DNA of 64,000 bases, taken from NCBI GenBank assembly GCA_024760905.1, contig CM045733.1, forward strand, positions 34,458,501 to 34,522,500, given 5' to 3'. The notes beneath the pieces are model-generated. The model was not told the DNA's origin. It saw only the letters and a list, made by a program, of their open reading frames with translations, and did not search any database. This DNA comes from Plotosus lineatus (Eukaryota > Chordata > Actinopteri > Siluriformes > Plotosidae). A program made the translations under genes and the position numbers. Of the stretch, positions 21,590-63,314 are shown in pieces; position 1 is the stretch's first letter, and the number at the start of each line of letters is the position of its first letter.

Positions 21590-22480
21590 GTATAGGTCGC
21601 CGGATATTCCTGTGGAGTATGAATGGAAATTACATCACCAAATTGTTGTTCCAAAATTATTTCGAAATCATGTACTGTACTTTCATTGGCTTATGAAAGT
21701 CCCATGGCAGGTCATTTGGGTGTAAACAAAACGTGAGAGAATTTTAGAACATTTCTTTTTTGGCCTAGGTTGAGGAATGATATTGTTGAATTCTGTAAAA
21801 CCTGCCATGCATGCCAAATTGCTGGGAAACCAAATAAAAAAATTCCTCCAGCTCCTTCAAAACCCAAACTGACATTTGAGGAACCTTTCAGTAGAGTTAT
21901 CATTGATTCTGTTGGCCCTGTACCAAAGATGAGGTCTGGTAATCAGTATCTTCTCACTATGATGTGTGCTTCTACCAGGTTTCCTGAAGCAATTCCTATT
22001 TGTAGGATTGTTGCTCCTGTGATTATGAAGTCTTTGATCAAGTTTTTCACATTAGTTGGATTACCAAAGTTTGTTCAGTCTGATCCGAGCTTAAATTTTA
22101 TGTCAAAGGTGTTCCAACAAACCGTGTATGAGTTAGGCATTGAACAGGCTAAGTCTAGTACTTATCATCTTGAGTCACAGGGAGCTTTAGAAAGATTTAA
22201 TCAATCTTTTGAAGTATATGATAAAAACGTATTGTTTTGAAACTGAGAAATATTGGGGTGAAGGTGTGTATTTGTTGTTGTTTGCTGTTAGGAGTCAGTT
22301 CAGGAATGTTTAGGGTTCAGTCCCTTCGAGCTTGTGTTTGGTCACTAGTGTACGCAGGCCTTTTGAACATCGAAAAGCAATGGCTCAGTCGCAATCCTGA
22401 GCTCAATCTTTTGGACTATGTTTCTACATTTCAGAACAGATTTTCAAAAGCATGTGAGTTGGCCAGATAAATCTTAAACA
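21590..22480 (+). pseudogene. Gypsy-type integrase, upstream of RT
   Basis: Contains the zinc-binding cysteines FCKTCHACQIAGKPNK (near 21790), the first catalytic Asp in VIIDSVGPVPKM (21896), the second in FVQSDPSLNFMSKVF (near 22071), and the Glu region ESQGALERFNQS (near 22172). A frameshift ends the frame at about 22240. The C-terminal part resumes at 23465-23585 after a hAT insertion (LFHVNMIKKYH). Confidence 0.8.
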
Positions 22481-22601
22481 TCTCAAGCCAAAATGAAAAA
22501 AAAAATATATGACAAAAATGTCAAAAGATAGATGGACAGAAATTTCATTCCTGGTGAGAAAGTGCTAGTCGTACTTCCCATTCCTGATCAACCACTTAGA
22601 G

Positions 22602-23453
22602 CAGGAGTGGCCAACCAGTGGGCACACGTGAGTATCACCCATCCTTTTCTCTCGCGCACACACACCTCTGCTCAGTCAAATTTATTTTAAATTCACACAC
22701 CAACATTCTCATAAAATTCTCACATCTTTGAAAGTACAAGTGCAACTGATTCCATCGCTGTATTAATGTCTGATTGTTCTGTGTTCAACAGTGTGACAGG
22801 ACAGTTGGACGTTCGATACCACACGTTTTAGTTTGTCGTTTTCAGAAGACAAGATTTCAACAACATCACTGAGGCATTTTTTAACAAACTCTCCTTCATT
22901 GTATGACTTTCAGGCCCATGCAATGTTCCAAGCCAATTGATACGGTGCACGCATTAGAGGCTCTGAGCGCTTTGTAAATCTTTGGAAAAACTGTATCTGC
23001 TTTTCTGCCTGACATTTCAAAGTGAACAACTTCTGCTTGTGAATTTCAGTCCCTTTTGTAAATTCCTGGTTGAAGTTTGCATGGAGCGATCTGAAGTGGC
23101 GCTGAACATTTGAAGCTTTGAAAGGAGCTAATGACGCCTGACATATGAGGCAGAATGACTTGCTATTACGTTAAACAAAAATATAAAATCTCCCACTTTG
23201 TTTAAAATGTCCTGTGCTCATCTTCATATTTGATTTTTTTACTGCGCATTTTTTCATCTGCCATTAAGAGTTAACTTGACACACATTGTTTACTTAAATG
23301 ATCTCACCCATACGGGGAAGCTTTGTATTATTCACCTCACGCACAAGCACATTTAACGAAAATACCATATTGAACTTAAGCGAAACAAACACGTACATTA
23401 AAAAACCCACAAACTTCGACGTGAACGCAAGAGCTGCAGGTTGGCCACCCTTG
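22602..23453 (-). mobile_element. hAT element, Charlie8/GTF2IRD2-like
   Basis: Ends CAGGAGTGGCCAACC and GGTTGGCCACCCTTG, with the 8-bp duplication ACTTAGAG at 22594-22601 and 23454-23461. Read on the - strand, several blocks (SEPLMRAPYQLAWNIAWA, EGEFVKKCLSDVVEILSSEN) resemble the Charlie8-type hAT transposase from which mammalian GTF2IRD2 captured its C-terminus. Frames are broken. It lies between the integrase C-terminus and the RT N-terminus of the retrotransposon. Confidence 0.8.
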
Positions 23454-23699
23454 ACTTAGAGCTAGATATCAGGGTCCGTATCTTAACAAAAGGGTTAGCG
23501 ATACAGACTATTTCATCCTGACTCCTGGCCGTTGTAAACTCAGAAGGTTATTTCATGTGAATATGATTAAGAAATATCATGACGGGGTAGAAAACAAACA
23601 AGTCAATTGCATTGCCATTCTGCCATTGTTGATTATACAAGTACTGTTGTTTATGACAATGTTGATGATGATGTTAGAAATGTGACGTTTGATGATCTT

Positions 23700-25106
23700 T
23701 GTGATAATGCATCACCAAAACTGAAAAATTCTGATGTTAGCCCATCTTGATGAAAAATTGTCATATTTATCTGCTGAGCAGAAAGTTCACCTGTCAGAAT
23801 TGATTTTTGAGTTCTCTCATTTGTTTCCCGAGGTGCCTGGCCGAACTGATGTTATTAGCCATGATTTCGATGTGGGTGATAGGGGCCAGTTGAGGTGGCT
23901 CGGGCATCTGGTCAGAATGCCCCCCGGACGCCTCCCTGGTGTGGTGTTTCGGGCATGTCCAACCGGGAAGAGACCCCGGGGTCGACCTAGAACACGCTGG
24001 AGGGACTATGTCTCTCAGCTTGTCTGGGACCGCCTCGGTGTCCCCCCGGGAGAGTTGGAGGAAATGGCTCGGGAGAGGGACGTCTGGACCTCTTTGCTTA
24101 GGTTGCTACCCCCGCAACCCGACCTTGGACTAAGCGTAAGATGATGATGATGATTCTGTGACTGAAACAACGCCCTTAGGAGGAATTCTGTCAAAAGTGG
24201 AATTCTTTGGAAGGAAGTAAGCTACATGCTGGACAATGGCATTATTGAACCCAGTGACAGTCCGTGGAGTTCACCTTGTGTTCTTGTGCCAAAGAGTGGT
24301 GGAGGTGGTTGTCGCTGCTGTGCTGACATGAAAGCTGTCAAAGCACTCATGTACTGACTCATGTCCCATTCCAAGAGTCAATGATTACATTGATCGCATT
24401 GGTCAAGCTAAATACACAAGTTTGACCTTTTGAAGGGCTTTTGGCAAGTTACACTCACAGATTGTGCTAAGAAGATATCAGCTTTTGCCACAGCGGATGG
24501 ACTTGATCAGTATGAGGTGATGCCATTTGGTCTGAAGAATGCACCAGTGACGTTGCAAAGACTTGTCAACAACGTCAGGTCTTGACGGTGTTGAAGTGTA
24601 CCTGGACGATATCATTGTTCATGCCATGGAGTGGGAAGACCATCTGAACTGAATTTGAGATTTCTTCAAGAGACTGTTGGGAGTGAAATTGACTGTCAAT
24701 CTTGCCAAGAGTGAATTTGGAAAGGCACCAGTAACATTTTTAGGGCGTGTTGTAGGACACGGTCAGGTACAACCAGTTAATGCTAAAGTGGAAGCAATTG
24801 TAAATTTCCCAGTTCCACAATCAAAGAGGGAACTCATGAGATTCCTGGCTAGGGCTGGATATTATTCAAAGATTTGTCAAAATTTCTATGAGGTTGTACG
24901 TATCCCTGATAACCAATCTTTTGGTGAAAAGAGTTAAATTTCAGTGGGAGAGCAGTTGTCAGGCAGCATTTGAGAAAGTCAAAGCCATACTCATAAATTC
25001 TCCTGTGTTACAGGCATCAAATTTTGAGAAAAGGTTTAAATTGCAAATTGATGCAAGTGGTGTCGGTGCATGTGGTGTCCTGATTCAGGAGGCTGATCCG
25101 AGTTGA
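23700..25106 (+). pseudogene. Gypsy-type RT and RNase H, split by a LINE fragment
   Basis: N-terminal AHLDEKLSYLSAEQKVHLSE (from 23734), then a LINE fragment at 23877-24154. It resumes with PRVNDYIDRIGQAKYTSLTF (near 24368), the active-site VYLDDIIVHA (near 24595), GRVVGHGQV and RNase H start SNFEKRFKLQIDASGVGACG (near 25016). Multiple stops and frameshifts. Confidence 0.8.
23877..24154 (+). mobile_element. RTE/Rex3-like LINE 3' fragment
   Basis: Encodes the LINE C-terminal block RWLGHLVRMPPGRLPGVVFR and TGKRPRGRPRTRWRDYVSQL and ends in (GATGAT)n, the tail type I associate with Rex3. Five-prime truncated, inserted in the retrotransposon RT. Confidence 0.7.
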
Positions 25107-25243
25107 TCATTCAATTTGTTACTTTTCAAAAATGTTTGACTGAATTGCGGTATGTTTTTTTTTATTTGCATTGTTGGAATACATTTTTTGTCATTACACT
25201 TGCTAAAGAAATTTTCCATGTAAATTTTCTTTAAGGGGGAGAG

Positions 25244-25745
25244 TGTTGTGTGTGTAAATATCACTTTATGAGGGTCACGTGGTGGTTACCTTGGCGGCTC
25301 CGCCCACTTTCCGGTACCTTCCAGCAGCGATTGCTTTGTCTTATTCTGATTGGCTAAAGTAAGATTTTGAGTGCATGTGACCTGGGGGAAGCTTCTCCAT
25401 ACTGCGAGAGTGAGGCCTACCACGTGGTTTGAATCATCTGCTTTGCACAGCATCGCTGTATAGCGCCACCTCCAGTGCTTCATCACTCACTTTCATCGAT
25501 GGTCATTACTCCATCTAAACTGCACCCGAAGCTTCACTGCTGAACCAATATTCTGCTGTTTGTGGACATTATTGGTGAATATACTTTAAATTGTCATTAT
25601 TTTGCATTAGCTTGCTGTTGTCAAGTCTGTTTTTATTTTGTTTATATTCTCATAATTAAACTTGTATTTGTTTTGAACCCCTTGTTGGTTGGCTTTTGCT
25701 GGTTTTGCCTGGGGTTTAAATCAATCTAAATGTATAATGGTAATA
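25244..25745 (+). repeat. 3' LTR
   Basis: Follows the polypurine tract. Shorter than the 5' LTR (502 against 538 bp) through deletions, including one that removes the TATA region around GACCTGGGGGAAGCTTCTCC. Confidence 0.85.
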
Positions 25746-26020
25746 TGTGTGAGCGAGCCTGTCTGTACCTCATGGTATGCATTCCTCAGGGAAAACAGCT
25801 CCTCAAGCTCGGCCACTCTCGGACCTTGTACTGTGTACTTGCATCCTGCTCAGATAGTTCTCCTTGGATTTGTTGCGGTCACACATGGGTACTGTGAACG
25901 TACTGGTTGTGTCCTTTAAATGTGGTTGACTTAACATTCTCTCCCCATACTGAAGTTGAACTTGTACAAATGTTTGCAAATGTGTATGAAAATAAAAATA
26001 TTTAATCTGCTTTGCTTTGA
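25746..26020 (+). other. Probable ccnc 3' UTR, distal part, with poly(A) signal
   Basis: Sequence resumes immediately after the 3' LTR, without repeat character, and carries AATAAA at 25991-25996 followed by a T-rich stretch. The simplest reading is that this is the displaced end of the ccnc 3' UTR. This is inference from position and signal; no transcript supports it here. Confidence 0.45.
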
Positions 26021-26084
26021 ATTGATTACATTCATTTAACCGTTTTTTAAATTAGGTAGGTACGGCAAGTCTGTTGGGTTTTTA

Positions 26085-26366
26085 CACCCGAGCCTCGTGG
26101 CTCATCAGGCCGGTGCTTATCCCCAGTTTCCATAGCATGAAGCGACCAGGAGTTCGACTCCTCCTGGATGGGACGCTCGTCCATCGCAGGTTACCTTCCC
26201 AGTATATTTCCACTGGTTCCCATTTATACTGCTGGGTGAACAGAGGCACACTTGTGATTGAGACCTTGCCCAGGGGTCTTAGCATAGTGAGGGATTTAAA
26301 GTGGGATTCAAACTCACAACCTCCCGATCATGAGCGCATCACCCTAACCACTACGCCATCGGCCCC
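26085..26366 (-). repeat. SINE family C
   Basis: tRNA-like head at the right when read on the - strand (GGGGCCGATGGCGTAGTGGT, box B GAGTTTGAATCC), body with CTGGGTGAACAGAGGCACAC, ending near 26085. Distinct body from families A and B. Confidence 0.65.
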
Positions 26367-26369
26367 ACT

Positions 26370-27090
26370 GATCTATCTTTAATGTAGCTCAATTTTATTA
26401 CTTTTAATGTAGATATTTGTCATTTCTAAACCAAATCAATTCCATATAATTCACACATCTCTTCCTCATTAATATTGAGTATTATAGTTCAGCATATGTC
26501 TTTGTGTTTTTCTTTTGGAAAAGTCCTTGGATATGTTAAATCCCTCACAGTTGCCTTGAACTTTTCATTTCTGTCAGTGGTGGTGGGAACTTTTATTTAT
26601 TTATTTGTGGAAGCTCGTATATCCCAGATGTAAATTGTTTCTTTCTGTAAACTTTATTTTATTTTACTGGTTTGTTGGTGAGTATTATGGTTACTTGTCA
26701 GTACATTGAACAGTCAGAATTAGATTAGCATTCATTTATGAAAATTTAGGATACAGACTGAATGCTTTAATCAAATAAAGCTGCTGGCGGAGAAGTCAAA
26801 ATTGATGCACCATTTTTAAATAGTCTTTATTGCATAAAGCCCCTCTTGCATATACTGCCTGCACAAAAAAGAACCCAACCAACCAAACAAACAAAAAAAA
26901 AAACAGTGCTATACTCTTACATTTTGTTGGCTCGTCTTTAGCCTTCATCACATTGTTATCACTATAGTAATGTTTTTACATATGGAGAGGAAACCCCTTC
27001 CCTGATTTCCATTCATGATGACTACCCACACTTCCTGATCTCTGCTGGCTTGAGAGTCCATGGAAAATGAACACAAACCTGTTCTGTTGG
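26370..27090. other. Intergenic AT-rich DNA
   Basis: No gene or RNA recognised. A short A-rich run lies near 26889-26905. Not matched to any repeat in the window. Confidence 0.5.
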
Positions 27091-27092
27091 CT

Positions 27093-27345
27093 GGCTCCCA
27101 GTGCAGCGAACTGGATTATCAAAGGCCGGCCATGTCTCTCACGGTCAATGGTGTGAGGCATGTAAAGGAACCATTGCTGACTTTCATAAAGAGTAGCTGC
27201 AAAGCCGTCATCATGTTTCTGTCCCTTGCTAAAGGGTTGTGTCAGGAAGGGCATCCGACGTAGAAACCTATGCCAAATCAAACATGCGAATCATTCGCTG
27301 TGGCGACCCCTGAAAAAGGGGGAAAAGCTGAAAGGAAAAGAAGAC
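27093..27345 (+). repeat. SINE family A, RTE-type tail, 5' truncated
   Basis: Lacks the tRNA head. Body GGATTATCAAAGGCCGGCCA, the LINE-leader-like GGTTGTGTCAGGAAGGGCAT near 27234, and the LINE-end-like GCTGTGGCGACCCCTGAAAA near 27297, then AAAGAAGACG. Confidence 0.85.
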
Positions 27346-27654
27346 GATGTTCTGTTGGTTGTAAGTTTATTTTTTAATTGGCTTATTTGGCCACCTAATA
27401 CTTTACTCTTGGGATCCTTGTCATAAGGATTTTTTTAATGTTCAAAATTTTTTCTATTTTGTGCGTAATTTTTGATAACTACATTTTCTACATCTGTTGT
27501 GTGATGCACTATGTAGTCTCACAGCTGTGTTACGATATACACATGAATTTAATCTGGATCGTCTGACACACACAATAGTTTTCTTACAATAGTCCTATGA
27601 TTGCTCTCTGTTGAACCCACTGAAACCTTTTATATACTCAAGTGTATTTTTTAT

Positions 27655-27825
27655 AGATTTCAGAAGACCTAGAGGAAGACCAAAGAGGAGATTTATGGAT
27701 GTGGTAAAGGAGGACATGAAGGTAGTTGGTGTAAGAGAAGAAGGTGCAGAGGACAGGGTGAGGTGGAGGCAAGATGATTCACTGTGGCGACCCCTGAAGG
27801 GAACAGCTGAAAGGAAAAGATGATG
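27655..27825 (+). mobile_element. RTE-like LINE 3' fragment (same family as copy A)
   Basis: Matches 3165-3320 of copy A: RPRGRPKRRFMDVVKEDMKV, then CTGTGGCGACCCCTGAAGGG and a GAAAGGAAAAGATGATG tail. Five-prime truncated. Confidence 0.85.
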
Positions 27826-27989
27826 TATCTTTTCTGACATTATTACTGCAGTATTTGATCGGTGCAGTTGTATGTATCAGGAATATCGTGCTAGGATTTT
27901 TGTTCTGCAACAATCATTACCTTGAACATCGCTCACTTTGACTTACAGAAGTGACCTATTTTCTCCACAACAGGCAGAGATAAAATTTT

Positions 27990-28265
27990 ATACAGAGGGA
28001 GACACAAAAAACGGGAACTTTTTAACAATAGAATAAAACCAAGAGTGATGGAAGAAAATTATTTTATTCATAGTGTAATTGAAACCTTAAACCATGCCAT
28101 TCAAGAAACAGTGATGGAATGTTAATTTTTTAAAAATTACTTCCTGTATATGGCGTCCTCCTGAACGAATGCATAGTTGAAATTTGCCATTGAGATTCCT
28201 CAGTGACCGCTGCAACATCTCAGCTGGGATACTGTGAATTTCATCCTGAATACTTTAGTGGCACT
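27990..28265 (-). mobile_element. Mariner/Tc-type transposase C-terminal remnant
   Basis: On the - strand, 28265 to about 28140 reads IQDEIHSIPAEMLQRSLRN, resembling the last part of IS630/mariner-type transposases. The AAAACGGGAACTTTTTAACA near 28008 is a likely terminal region. Short and degraded. Confidence 0.4.
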
Positions 28266-28420
28266 TAAGTAATGAAATAAACAAATGAAAAAGTTGATAG
28301 TTTGGATCACAAAGCTCGGACTTTAATTGCAAATACATCTCAGGAAAGAAAAACAAAAACTTGTGAATCATTAATGTGTTTTTTATTATCTGACATAAAT
28401 ATTACATATCTTATTATACT

Positions 28421-29103
28421 GTCTGTCTGTCTGTCTTCCTTTCGGCTTTTTCCCTTTTACTCGGGAGTCGCCACAGCGAATCATCTGATTCGCACGTTTG
28501 ATTTGGCAGAGTTTTTACGTCGGATGCCCTTCCTGTCACAACCCTTTTAGCAAGGGACAGAAACACGCTGACGACTTTGCAGCCTACTCTTTACGAAAGT
28601 CAGCAATGGTTCTTTTACATGCCTCTCACCATAGACAGTGAGAGACATGGCCCGCCTTTGATAACCCAGTTAGCTTGCACTGGCTATCTTATCTTAACAT
28701 AACATGAGATAAGATAAGATAAGATACAGCTTTATTAATCTCACAATGGAGAAATTCACTGTTACAGGCTCTTGAGGTACCATCAGTAAGGGGTGCAAAA
28801 ATAGATACAAATACAAACATACATACACATACATATATATTATATAAGTAAATAAATAAATAGATACATAAATAGCATAAATTAATAAACAATAAAAGAA
28901 AAGAAGGGAACGACTTTATAGACTGGCCTATATTAAAGTGTAAATGTATCTGAGGGCAGAGTAGATGGGTTGATATGGTTCACAGTCAGTGGGGTAGATG
29001 TGGCTGATTAAAGTGCACGGGGTTTTTATTGCACGTAACCGGTATTTTCACAGGCAGTTACAAAGTGGCGTTGTACAGTCTGACAGCGGTGGGAATGAAT
29101 GAA
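28421..29103 (-). mobile_element. Composite retroposon: LINE 3' end joined to SINE family A
   Basis: One 17-bp duplication (ACATATCTTATTATACT at 28404-28420 and 29104-29120) encloses both a - strand SINE family A fragment with RTE-type tail (28421-28686) and the 3' end of another LINE (about 28687-29103). The LINE part has an AVRLYN-like coding end (SDSRTVQRHFVTA when mis-framed; GTCAGACTGTACAACGCCAC on the - strand) and a (TTATC)n tail. See findings. Confidence 0.65.
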
Positions 29104-29279
29104 ACATATCTTATTATACTATACTGTCTATATTCTCGATTAATCTCAATACAGTTTTACAGAAGAAGCTAAAGTCGAACTGAAAATCTAAGTCAACTAC
29201 CACACATTATTAGTACATTATTATCACATGCAAACGCTCAAACGGCTTTGACACATTGAATCGGATATTGCAAAAGAAT

Positions 29280-60485
<31,206 letters not shown>

Positions 60486-60657
60486 CCAGTTTTGTCCATC
60501 ACAGTGCCACTTTTCAGGCATATCTGTCCCCCATTAAGCCGTGTCCCTTAGGTAGGGCTTCTGAACGGATGAACAGACAGATGAGTATGATGAGGGGAGT
60601 ATGAAAGGTGTGCAATATTATCTCTGATCATCTAAAATTAGATGAATCTCCTATTTA
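60486..60657 (+). other. faxc 3' UTR, proximal part
   Basis: Non-coding sequence directly after the stop. No poly(A) signal here. The full extent of the 3' UTR cannot be fixed; candidate AATAAA motifs occur much further on, for example near 63761. Confidence 0.45.
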
Positions 60658-60665
60658 CCTGCAAG

Positions 60666-60929
60666 TAGGGTTGGGTATGGTGGTATATAACCAAATGGTC
60701 TTAATAGAGTGATTAATCACAGCGATATTGTAGAGTGTCATATAGTATGTAGCGAATCGGACATAAAAATATATTTTTCTACCTATTTGTTTTAATTTTG
60801 TTCTTCCGTCTCCATTTTTTCTCCTTTAAGACTAATGAAAATTTTCTTTGTAGTTCAGTACCATAATACATACTGTACGTACATTGTAAATTTCCACAGA
60901 TTCTTGATGTCATATTTTGCCCACCCCTA
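60666..60929. mobile_element. hAT-type MITE (264 bp)
   Basis: Ends TAGGGTTGGGTA and GCCCACCCCTA with CCTGCAAG at 60658-60665 and CTTGCAAG at 60930-60937 (7 of 8). Confidence 0.6.
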
Positions 60930-60937
60930 CTTGCAAG

Positions 60938-62270
60938 GAATGAGATTGAAGGAAAATGAGAGAGAAAGCCAAGAAATGTCATCCAAGTCAAATCACTAAT
61001 CAAGGAATTTATCTGTTAAAAGAAAAAAATAGAGAGAGAAACCCAGGGGAGTAGATGACGCCACCGCTGATTCATTTCCTCGATTGTGACTGATCTCTGA
61101 TCCTCATCATACTCTCACCGTGTTGGAAAAAAACCTCTTCCTGTCTTTAAGTGTATTATTGTATTTATATCTACAGGTTTGGATTTTAACTTGATACGGT
61201 TTCCCCTTTGAGTGTTGAAGTCATTTCAGCTTAGCATTCTGGCAGCATAAACTGCCCAGATACTTGTGGGGGGAAACAGTTTTGTCCCTTTAAAAAAGTA
61301 TATTATGTTTTATACAAAAAGGCGTGAAATCAGTTTCATTCCTCCAGAACAATCAGATAAGAGCAAAATGATTATTGTAACTAAATGAAGTGTTTGTGGT
61401 ATAAACTGTCTCACACACACACACAGGCGCAGACACGGACACGTATTTATGATGAAATGTTTTTAATTATTTATTATTTTGGACCTTCCACCGGATTGTC
61501 TGGATGTGGGCTGCATTTAAGGCGACTGCCCCAGCTGACCCTTCTCATATTTGTCTATGTGATCCATCCTCTGTTTGTGATTTAGTCAATGCATGCACGA
61601 GATGTACACTAGTACTAAAATATAAGTCATGAAGCCCAAAAACGAGATATTTTGTCTGTTATTTATCAAATCAGCAATGGTCATGGGAAGGTATAAGGTT
61701 TGTTGACGTATGGGTTTATAAAGAGGTTCGAAATCTGCAGTGTGATACTGAAGTGGCTTTCACCGAGTAAACTAGTGACAGACAATATAATACAAGAAAG
61801 ACATTATTAAAGCAAATGTTGTCCTTGTTTTAGAGTGAATAATACATGTGTTTGTCAAACAGCAGACACCTGTACTGCCTCTTCAAGACCCTTCTCAGCT
61901 TTTCTTAAATTTTATTTTTTGGCAAAGAGGACGACATTAATCCATTTAGACTCCACTGGAATATAGAGTAGATCCATGTGGCTAAAAAAAAAACACTGGT
62001 AAAAATACAAGATATAAACAAGATATAAACACTGAATTTGAAGAGAAATGGACCTTACACTAAATTTTAATAGAAGTAGGATTAATAATCTTACATTTGG
62101 TGTCTGACTTCAGAATATTTAACTTGCTAGCTTTGTTTGTTCGGTGTAGATATTATTTTGAGTCTGGATAAACTTGCTGGGGTTGAATTAGAATTGATTT
62201 GAATGCATGAATTTTTTTGCATAAATTTGGGCTTAAAATGGACACACTGATATTTATTTAAATTGTTGGG
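60938..62270 (+). other. Downstream of faxc, possible 3' UTR
   Basis: No second gene. Contains a short CA tract near 61413. May be transcribed as faxc 3' UTR; nothing in the sequence decides this. Confidence 0.4.
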
Positions 62271-63117
62271 TTATGTAGGGCTGGGCGATATGATCTCAAA
62301 TTTGTATCACCATATTTTCCTGATCATCAACATTTCCACGTCACATGGACAATTCAGTTCAGCAACACCCACTGAGCCTGTGGCTAATAATTGTAGGAGT
62401 CTATACTACACAGAAACAGAAGCCAACAAGTAAACTAAAATGAGATTTTAATTTTTTTTATTTTATTTACTTATTTTTAATCATGATGGATGAAGGTGAA
62501 TTCCAAGTGCATGTGCAAAACAAATGCATAAATGCTATGTAGCAGTGTCTGTTTAAACCCTGTTCAGAGTTTAAGTATATACCATGCACAAACACAATGG
62601 AAAGCAAACTAAAAATACTGAAATATTTTTAGTTTATTTTTACATTATTCAAGCACCACAAAAGTGGGTCAGATGGGCTTTGCATGCTCTGAGCTCATAG
62701 CGTTGTGTAGCTAATGAGGCCTTTAGAATCAGAATCAAAATACTCCAGAGTCTACTTATTCAGAGTCTAGTAGATATTACATGGAAGCATACGTAAACTG
62801 TGCTCTCTGCTTTTCAGATTAATTTAAAGTTTTACTACGAGGAAATGGAAAAAATAAACAAAAACAAGATTTTATAGTTGGCTTTTAAAGTGATGTCACC
62901 TGCTCCAAATGATACTGACAAACACTGAGTGGCCGTCCTTTGATTTAATTACTATCTACTCAGGAGAACATCTAACGTCTGAGATAGTAAGCCAATCAGA
63001 TGTTCCCATGTCTTACCCTATATAGTAATTATATTTCGCAAGATATTTTATTTTTTAAAAAATAGTGCAGAGACAAAACAATATAGCAGGTCATGCAGAC
63101 TGTGTATATTCACATCA

Positions 63118-63189
63118 TCAACCAAGAATTAAAAGGTCTATTTACCATTTGAATGAAATAGCAGACAGATCATGTTAATTCTTGGTTGA
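63118..63189. repeat. Short hairpin MITE (second copy)
   Basis: Arms TCAACCAAGAATTAA and TTAATTCTTGGTTGA are perfect inverses; the centre is partly paired and shares CTATTTACCATTTGAATG-type sequence with the 31437 copy. Confidence 0.65.
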
Positions 63190-63268
63190 CATGATATCTG
63201 CTGCCATGGGCTCATCAGTAGTGCATCAGTGAAGCACAGGTTCCTCTAGCACTGTCTATTGGGCCAGA

Positions 63269-63270
<2 letters not shown>

Positions 63271-63312
<42 letters not shown>
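63271..63312. repeat. (CA)n microsatellite
   Basis: About 21 CA units. Confidence 0.92.

Positions 63313-63314
<2 letters not shown>

Larger units (their letters stand above)
18664..25745 (+). mobile_element. Gmr1-like Ty3/gypsy LTR retrotransposon in the ccnc 3' UTR
   Basis: 5' LTR 18664-19201 and 3' LTR 25244-25745, both TGTTRT...TAAYA-like and similar throughout. A proline-type primer binding site TGGGGGCACATCCGGGAT is at 19206-19223 (16 of 18 as in the classical tRNA-Pro site) and a polypurine tract AAGGGGGAGAG at 25233-25243. TGTGTG occurs on both sides (18658-18663, 25746-25751) but lies in TG-rich DNA. Order inside: gag, integrase, RT, RNase H. Many stops and frameshifts make it defective. 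It contains a SINE, a hAT element and a LINE fragment. It is in the same orientation as ccnc. Confidence 0.85.
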
